Assembly: GCA_021796055.1 (NCBI GenBank)
Contig: JAJYOS010000001.1
Location: forward strand, 1-30,034
Direction: 5' to 3'
DNA: 30,034 bases
Source: Bacteroidota bacterium
Lineage (GTDB): Bacteria; Bacteroidota; Kryptoniia; Kryptoniales; JAKASW01
Of this stretch, positions 25,375 through 30,034 are shown piece after piece; the stretch's first letter is position 1, and the number at the start of each line of letters is the position of its first letter. A program made the position numbers and the translations under genes. The notes below the pieces were generated by a model. It searched no databases. It was given only the letters and a program-made list of their open reading frames with translations, and was not told the DNA's origin.

Positions 25375-26148
25375 CTATCCAGGTATTGAGGCTGCCATGA
25401 ACTGCAAAGACTTCAACTCCTTTAGACTGCCCGAGTGCCTCTTCAAATAAACAAAAACGAAGTCACGAAGTTCATTCCTGAGCGCAGGCTCGATTTTCGC
25501 CTTTGCGGCAACAGCCGGACTCAGACGGACGAGACTCTCCAGGATAGGAAGGGCCGATCCAGACAGAAGGAAATCGATATTGATACTTACGGCGCACTTC
25601 TCGCACAACGGCCCGCCCTTCTCAATAACATAGCAAACCCTGCGTTCCTTCTCAAGGTCTATCCGATTCCCGCAGCGCAGGCAGGACCTGAACGCGGGCG
25701 CGAACCCGAGCTCGATGGCCATATGCAGTCCGAAATGTATGAAAACGTTCTCGGGTGACGTTTCGGGCATGTCGAGAACAGCAAGCGAATCCACAAGGAG
25801 CTGAAAAATCTTCTCGTTCTCCTCCTCGTCGTGCATAACGCGGTTGACGATTTCCACGAGCGCCATCGCGACGGAAAGCCTGTCCATATCGGAAGTCAGC
25901 GACTTGAAATACCTGACAAATTCACTGGAGGAGATATACTGCAGCTGTCTGCTCTCACGCCTGTAGAAAACTATCTGCAGATAATTGAGCGGCTGCAGCA
26001 GGGAGCCGAACTTGCTCTTCGGATTCCGGGCCCCCTTCGCTATTGCGCTCATTTTCCCGTAACGCCGGGTATATAATGTCACGATCTTGCTCGAGTCGCG
26101 GTAATTGACGGCCCTCAGGACAACGGCTTCAGTTTTCTCGATTGACAC
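25375..26148 (-). CDS. recO: DNA repair protein RecO
   Basis: RecO works with RecF and RecR to load RecA onto SSB-coated gaps. The 257-residue protein has the N-terminal OB-fold (about 1-80, starting IEKTEAVVLRAVNYRDSSKI, with LYTRRYGKMSAIAKGARNPKS) and a helical C-terminal domain. A zinc site is formed by Cys156/Cys159 (CLRCG) and Cys182/Cys185 (CEKC). Length is normal. It lies 232 bp after mtnA in the same direction, with several small hairpins in between, and 47 bp before htrA. Its own promoter is likely in the 26149-26380 gap, but no strong consensus was seen. Confidence 0.93.
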   Translation of the reverse strand: MSIEKTEAVVLRAVNYRDSSKIVTLYTRRYGKMSAIAKGARNPKSKFGSLLQPLNYLQIVFYRRESRQLQYISSSEFVRYFKSLTSDMDRLSVAMALVEIVNRVMHDEEENEKIFQLLVDSLAVLDMPETSPENVFIHFGLHMAIELGFAPAFRSCLRCGNRIDLEKERRVCYVIEKGGPLCEKCAVSINIDFLLSGSALPILESLVRLSPAVAAKAKIEPALRNELRDFVFVYLKRHSGSLKELKSLQFMAASIPG

Positions 26149-26380
26149 AATATAATTTAAGCGGGCACCGCGGCAATTCCACCCTATTCAAGCGCCCGGA
26201 TAACCCGGGACAAAAGAACTACGGCATATTAGGAAATGGTCATAGCACGACTTCCGGAGGAATTATGTAAGGATGGGACCTGGAAGCGACGCCGGTAGTG
26301 CAACCTTCCGGGAATGACGGAAGAATGGAATGTAGGGCGGATTAACCGCCGGCGTTCATCCTTTTGAATTTTGAATTTGC
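26149..26380. other. Hairpin-rich gap between mtnA and recO
   Basis: No gene is visible in these 232 bp. Three short perfect stems occur: cccgg-ataac-ccggg (26200-26214), cttccg-ggaatga-cggaag (26305-26323) and ggcgg-attaa-ccgcc (26336-26350). None is followed by a T tract on either strand, so they are not convincing terminators. Confidence 0.45.
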
Positions 26381-27406
26381 CTACCCGATCATCCTGGCAA
26401 TATTTTCGCCGAACGGCTTCCTTATGATCCCCCGCTCTGTAATGAACGCCGCGATGTTGTCCGCGGGAGAGATGTCGAACGCAGGGGCATATACAGGGAC
26501 ATTTTCGGGTGCGGTGCGGCAGGTCTGGAAACGGGTAATCTCGTCCGCGCTTCTCTCTTCGATCGGGATGTCTTCGCCTGACTTTGCAGTTATATCGAAG
26601 CTGGATCCGGGCGCGGCTATGTAAAACGGGATCTTATGCTCCTTGCACAGCACCGACAGGTTGTAAGTGCCGATCTTGTTTGCAGTGTCTCCGTTCGCGG
26701 CTATCCTGTCGGCGCCGGTGACGACGAGATCGACTTTGAATTTCTTCATCGCGATTCCCGAAGCGCTGTCGACGATGAGTCTGAATTTTATCCCGAGCTT
26801 TTGCAGCTCGTACGCGGTCAGGCGCGCTCCCTGGAGCAGTGGACGGGTCTCGTCCACTATAACCATGACGTCCTTCCCCGCCTCGTGTGCCGCGCGAATG
26901 ACGCCGATCGCGGTTCCGTATCCTCCTGTCGCGAGTCCGCCCGCATGGCAGTGCGTAAGTATGACAGCTTTGTCGGGAACAAGCTCAAGCCCGAACCGGC
27001 CGATCTTCCGACAGCTTTCGACTTCTTCCGCGAAAATTTTGTTTGCCTCGCCAAGGAAGACCTCACCGACCGCTTTTCCGTCAAGATTCAGTTTTCTCAG
27101 GCGCGTAAGGACATTTCTTATGTTGACAGCGGTCGGTCTCGTGTCGTGGATTTCGTTTAGCGCGCGGTCAAGCTTTCGATCAATTTCATTATGAGAGTCC
27201 AGCTCGAATGCGGCCAGGGCAGCAGCGTATGCAGCAGCAATTCCGATTGAGGGCGCTCCCCTTATCCTGAGCGATTTAATCCACTCACAGACGTCCCGGT
27301 AGTTCTTCGAAGTGAGGAAAGTTTCCTTATGGGGAAGCTGTGTTTGATCTATGATTGTTACTTTGTCTCCTTCCCACCTTATCGGGTCGGGAAGCTCAGT
27401 ATTCAA
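26381..27406 (-). CDS. mtnA: Methylthioribose-1-phosphate isomerase (MtnA)
   Basis: MtnA converts methylthioribose-1-phosphate to methylthioribulose-1-phosphate in methionine salvage. The protein is a member of the eIF2B-like isomerase family with RGAPSIG (49-55), the catalytic Cys153 in THCHAGGLATGGYG, ETRPLLQGARL (186-196), the catalytic Asp234 in TGADRIAANGD and the C-terminal ITRFQT region. No ATG fits well. An open frame reaches an ATG at 27496, but its first 30 codons lie inside the kinase gene and show no similarity. The TTG at 27406 gives 341 residues, the usual length, and overlaps the kinase stop by 11 bases, a typical coupled arrangement. No mtnP, mtnK, mtnB or aldolase gene is in the window. 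Confidence 0.93.
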   Translation of the reverse strand: MNTELPDPIRWEGDKVTIIDQTQLPHKETFLTSKNYRDVCEWIKSLRIRGAPSIGIAAAYAAALAAFELDSHNEIDRKLDRALNEIHDTRPTAVNIRNVLTRLRKLNLDGKAVGEVFLGEANKIFAEEVESCRKIGRFGLELVPDKAVILTHCHAGGLATGGYGTAIGVIRAAHEAGKDVMVIVDETRPLLQGARLTAYELQKLGIKFRLIVDSASGIAMKKFKVDLVVTGADRIAANGDTANKIGTYNLSVLCKEHKIPFYIAAPGSSFDITAKSGEDIPIEERSADEITRFQTCRTAPENVPVYAPAFDISPADNIAAFITERGIIRKPFGENIARMIG

Positions 27407-28310
27407 ACCTTGATAATTCGATGAAGTCACGATACCGTCCGAGAATTTCGATTTCAGATAAGTCTTTAAGCCCCTCGATCCCGAATTTTCCGACACAGAA
27501 AGATGCCAGCACGCTTCCGTATATCACCGCGCGTTTGAGGTTGTCGTCGGAGAAATCTTCGGTACGGGCAAGGTGTCCGATGAAACCGCCGGCAAAGGCG
27601 TCGCCCGCCCCGGTAGGATCATATATAGACTCCAGCGGGAAAGCCGGCGCGGAAAAGACAGTGCCGTTAGTGAAGAGGAGCGCGCCGTGTTCCCCCTTCT
27701 TGATTATGACGATGCGGGGACCGAGCCGCATGATTTTCTTCGCGGCCCTGACAAGGTTCGGCTCGGAGGCAAGCTGGCGGGCTTCCGAGTCGTTCACGAT
27801 AAGGATATCGACCTTCTTCAGAGTCTCCAGCAGGTCGGCGTGCTTTCCCTGGATCCAGAAATTCATCGTGTCGCATATTATGAGGTCCGGCTTGCGCTCC
27901 ATCGATTCTATTACGCGCCTCTGCAATATCGGATCGATATTGCCCAGAAGAACATACCTGCTTTTCCTGTACGATTCCGGGAGAACCGGATTGAAGCTCT
28001 CGAAGACGTTCAACTGGGTTTCCAGCGTGTCGCGTTCGTTCAGGTCATAATGATAGCGGCCGCTCCAATGGAAAGTCTTTCCCCCTTCGACAACCTGGAG
28101 CCCTTCCAATTCTATTCCTCTGGATTCCAGGAACTCAATCTCGGACTTCGGAAAATCGCTTCCGACCACGCCTACAAGACGGATCGGCGCGGTAAAGTAT
28201 GATGCTGCGGCGGAAATATAGACCGCGCTGCCGCCGGCAACCCGGTCGGCGCGGCCGAAAGGCGTCTCGATCGTATCGAGCGCAATGGACCCGACTACAA
28301 GTAAACCCAT
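27396..28310 (-). CDS. PfkB-family carbohydrate/nucleoside kinase coupled to mtnA
   Basis: From the ATG at 28310 (with gggag about seven bases upstream) the protein has 304 residues. It is a ribokinase-like fold enzyme. The first signature, GGSAVYISAAAS (26-37), follows the strand MGLLVVGSIALDTI, and the C-terminal DPTGAGDAFAGG (231-242) carries the catalytic Asp237 and anion hole. The longer frame from 28373 adds 21 residues with no family fit. The substrate is unknown: ribokinase, adenosine kinase and other PfkB enzymes share these motifs. Its stop overlaps the mtnA start by 11 bases, so the two are co-translated, which hints at a role in nucleoside or methylthioribose salvage. A divergent GH35 gene lies on the other side, 144 bp away. 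Confidence 0.88.
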   Translation of the reverse strand: MGLLVVGSIALDTIETPFGRADRVAGGSAVYISAAASYFTAPIRLVGVVGSDFPKSEIEFLESRGIELEGLQVVEGGKTFHWSGRYHYDLNERDTLETQLNVFESFNPVLPESYRKSRYVLLGNIDPILQRRVIESMERKPDLIICDTMNFWIQGKHADLLETLKKVDILIVNDSEARQLASEPNLVRAAKKIMRLGPRIVIIKKGEHGALLFTNGTVFSAPAFPLESIYDPTGAGDAFAGGFIGHLARTEDFSDDNLKRAVIYGSVLASFCVGKFGIEGLKDLSEIEILGRYRDFIELSRFEY

Positions 28311-28454
28311 TCTGTAACTCCCATGAAGGTGATTTGCGAAGGCTAATTTAATACTGGCAGGGAGGAACTTCAAATATTGTCGAACACGAGCTTTCTACTT
28401 GAACAAAAAGGGCTTGTTGCTTAACGTGAGTAATCTTAGTAAAGGGAGAATGCC

Positions 28455-30034
28455 ATGTGGAACATGTCATCTTCAGCCTTCATATCACTAGTTGCTCTCC
28501 TCGCGACATTCGCAGGAGACTCCGCGCAAAAATCACCCCTACCCGTCAGGTTCGCAGATCCGAAGGTCATAAGTTATGACCATGACGGCTTCATCGTAAA
28601 TGGCAAACCCGTCTTCATCTACAGCGGGAGCTTCCATTATTTCAGGTGCGACCCCGCGGAGTGGCGCGACAGGCTCGAGAAGATAAAGGCAGCCGGATTC
28701 AACGCGATCGAAACCTATGTGCCATGGAACTGGCACGAACAGAAGGAAGGCCGCCCAGATTTCGCTGCGCTCGACAGCTTCCTGACAGAATGCCAGCGGC
28801 TCGGGTTCTACGTCATAATCAGGCCCGGCCCGTATATTTGCGCCGAGTGGGACGTCGGCGGTTATCCCGAATGGCTGGCTGGAAAAGGGGTCGGATTCCG
28901 AACAGCTTCCCCCGCTGACATCCGGTGGGCAAAATACTGGTACGACGAGGTGCTCCCTGTCATCAGACGCCATCTCATCACGAACGGCGGGAGCATAATC
29001 CTGATGCAAATCGAAAACGAGTACGATTACTTTTCCCTTCCCGACAGCGAGAAAGCAGTCTACCTTAAGTCGCTCTACGAAGACGCGATGAGAAACGGAA
29101 TCAATGTCCCTATTATCACGTGCTGGACCAGGCAGGTGCGGGACCATTCGGACTCCGTCTTCTCGCAGATAATGGACGCATGCAACTTCTACCCCGGCTG
29201 GAACATTACAGGCACTCTCCCTGCAATAGAAGAGATGAAGAAGCAGGAGCCGTCTTCACCTCCAATGATCACCGAACTCCAGGGCGGGTGGTTTTCGAGT
29301 GTCGGCGACGACAGTGTCAGGTATGACCGCCGCTATGGGCCCGATCAGATCAACGCCCTGACAAAATTCGTGATGGCCCACGGGATCAAAGCCCTGAACT
29401 ACTATATGCTCTACGGTGGTACGAACTTCGGTTACTGGGGTTCGAGGGGCAAAACCACCAGTTACGATTACACCGCACCGATCTCGGAGCCGGGCGGACT
29501 CTGGGAGAAGTACAGGGCCGTAAAACTCATCGGCGATTTCATCAGGATGGCCGGGCCGTATCTCGTACGCTCGCACGAGCTGAAAGGAGGCGCATCGAGC
29601 GAAACCAAAGGCGTGGAGACGATACTCAGGACGGACGGGAGCGTGGGACTGCTGTATGTGTGGAATACAAATGCCAAGGCGGTGGATGCGCAAGTCACCG
29701 TGAATCTCCCCGGACAGTCGCCGACGAACCTCTCTATACCTATGAAGGCAAGAGACGCGTACTTCCTCCCCGTAAACTTCCCGCTTCCCGGCGGCGAGAC
29801 TCTCCACTACGTCAACATCCAGGTTTCCTCGATATCCGAGTTCAACGGAAGACCTCTGATAGTCGCTTACGGCAACCCGGGCGAGGATGCGACCATTTAT
29901 GCAGGACAGAGCCTTTGCACCGAGACGATAAAAAACGCGGACCAGCTGTTCAATTGGGAAGGAGTCTATGTTCTCCTTACCTCCAGGGAAAGAGCCGCCC
30001 GCTCCATCATGTTCGACTCACCCGCAGGTCAGGT
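28455..30034 (+). CDS. Glycoside hydrolase family 35 beta-galactosidase, 5' part (3' end outside window)
   Basis: The frame from ATG 28455 stays open to the window end (526 codons). A ribosome site gggag lies six bases upstream (28444-28448). A signal peptide (about 1-25, ending DSAQ) predicts export. The GH35 TIM barrel shows HYFRCDPAEWRDRLEKIKAAG (61-81), NAIETYVPWNWHE (83-95), RPGPYICAEWDVGGYPEWL (123-141), the acid/base Glu189 in QIENEY and the nucleophile Glu274 in TELQGGWF. The block YGGTNFGYWG (320-329) follows. A beta-rich region begins after about 360. The enzyme should release terminal beta-galactose from plant or mucin-type glycans outside the cytoplasm. Whether the C terminus carries a T9SS sorting domain cannot be seen. 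The nucleophile context differs from the common EFWxGWF form. Confidence 0.93.
   Translation, partial: MWNMSSSAFISLVALLATFAGDSAQKSPLPVRFADPKVISYDHDGFIVNGKPVFIYSGSFHYFRCDPAEWRDRLEKIKAAGFNAIETYVPWNWHEQKEGRPDFAALDSFLTECQRLGFYVIIRPGPYICAEWDVGGYPEWLAGKGVGFRTASPADIRWAKYWYDEVLPVIRRHLITNGGSIILMQIENEYDYFSLPDSEKAVYLKSLYEDAMRNGINVPIITCWTRQVRDHSDSVFSQIMDACNFYPGWNITGTLPAIEEMKKQEPSSPPMITELQGGWFSSVGDDSVRYDRRYGPDQINALTKFVMAHGIKALNYYMLYGGTNFGYWGSRGKTTSYDYTAPISEPGGLWEKYRAVKLIGDFIRMAGPYLVRSHELKGGASSETKGVETILRTDGSVGLLYVWNTNAKAVDAQVTVNLPGQSPTNLSIPMKARDAYFLPVNFPLPGGETLHYVNIQVSSISEFNGRPLIVAYGNPGEDATIYAGQSLCTETIKNADQLFNWEGVYVLLTSRERAARSIMFDSPAGQ

Noticed and set aside
27407..27496. 30-residue N-terminal extension of MtnA to an ATG
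   Set aside because: It lies inside the kinase coding region, has no family similarity, and makes the protein longer than usual; TTG at 27406 fits better.

Overview
The window reads as chromosomal DNA (roughly 55 % G+C by eye) from a member of the Bacteroidota/Chlorobiota side of the FCB group. The main evidence is a full-length SprA, the outer-membrane translocon of the type IX secretion system. Supporting evidence is a PorV/PorQ-type barrel protein and a TonB-receptor-like barrel with a carboxypeptidase-regulatory domain. Several genes carry clear Shine-Dalgarno sequences, which fits an Ignavibacteria/Chlorobi-like lineage better than classical Bacteroidia; that placement is inference. No tRNA, rRNA, CRISPR array, insertion sequence, phage or plasmid genes were seen.

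Layout. At 1-792 is the 3' part of a PorV/PorQ-like barrel gene, closed by a terminator. A 450-bp spacer with palindromic repeat debris follows. Next come an AzgA-type purine permease (1242-2570), an 8-TM protein of unknown role (2823-3644), a broken C_GCAxxG_C_C redox-protein remnant (about 3651-3836) and a ferric-reductase-like flavocytochrome (3873-5153). Then come proB-proA for proline synthesis (5219-7637) and tam (7744-8514). An 835-bp spacer holds a decayed response-regulator receiver domain on the minus strand and, at its end, a good sigma70-type promoter. This promoter faces sprA (9350-16438), which forms an apparent operon with tadA (16443-16925) and an alpha/beta hydrolase gene (16936-17736).

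A minus-strand block follows: a YkvA/DUF1232 protein (20766-20293), aroC (20201-18996) and a HGSNAT/DUF1624-like membrane acyltransferase (18982-17855). Divergent from it is the TonB-receptor-like barrel gene (20846-23659), which ends at a strong bidirectional terminator (23741-23774). From the other side the terminator serves a second minus-strand block: a PfkB-family kinase and mtnA with overlapping ends (28310-26381), then recO (26148-25375) and a Do/HtrA protease (25327-23801). A GH35 beta-galactosidase gene (28455 onward) diverges from the kinase and runs off the window end.

Most of this is housekeeping and envelope function. Envelope themes (SprA, barrel proteins, HtrA protease, secreted GH35) recur, but I found no compact multi-gene cassette that looks like a new system. 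The most unusual signals are: a perfect 27-bp inverted repeat joining base 1 of the window to the broken redox gene; two decaying genes (redox protein and receiver domain); the TTG-started mtnA overlapping a PfkB kinase; and remnants of dispersed intergenic repeats.
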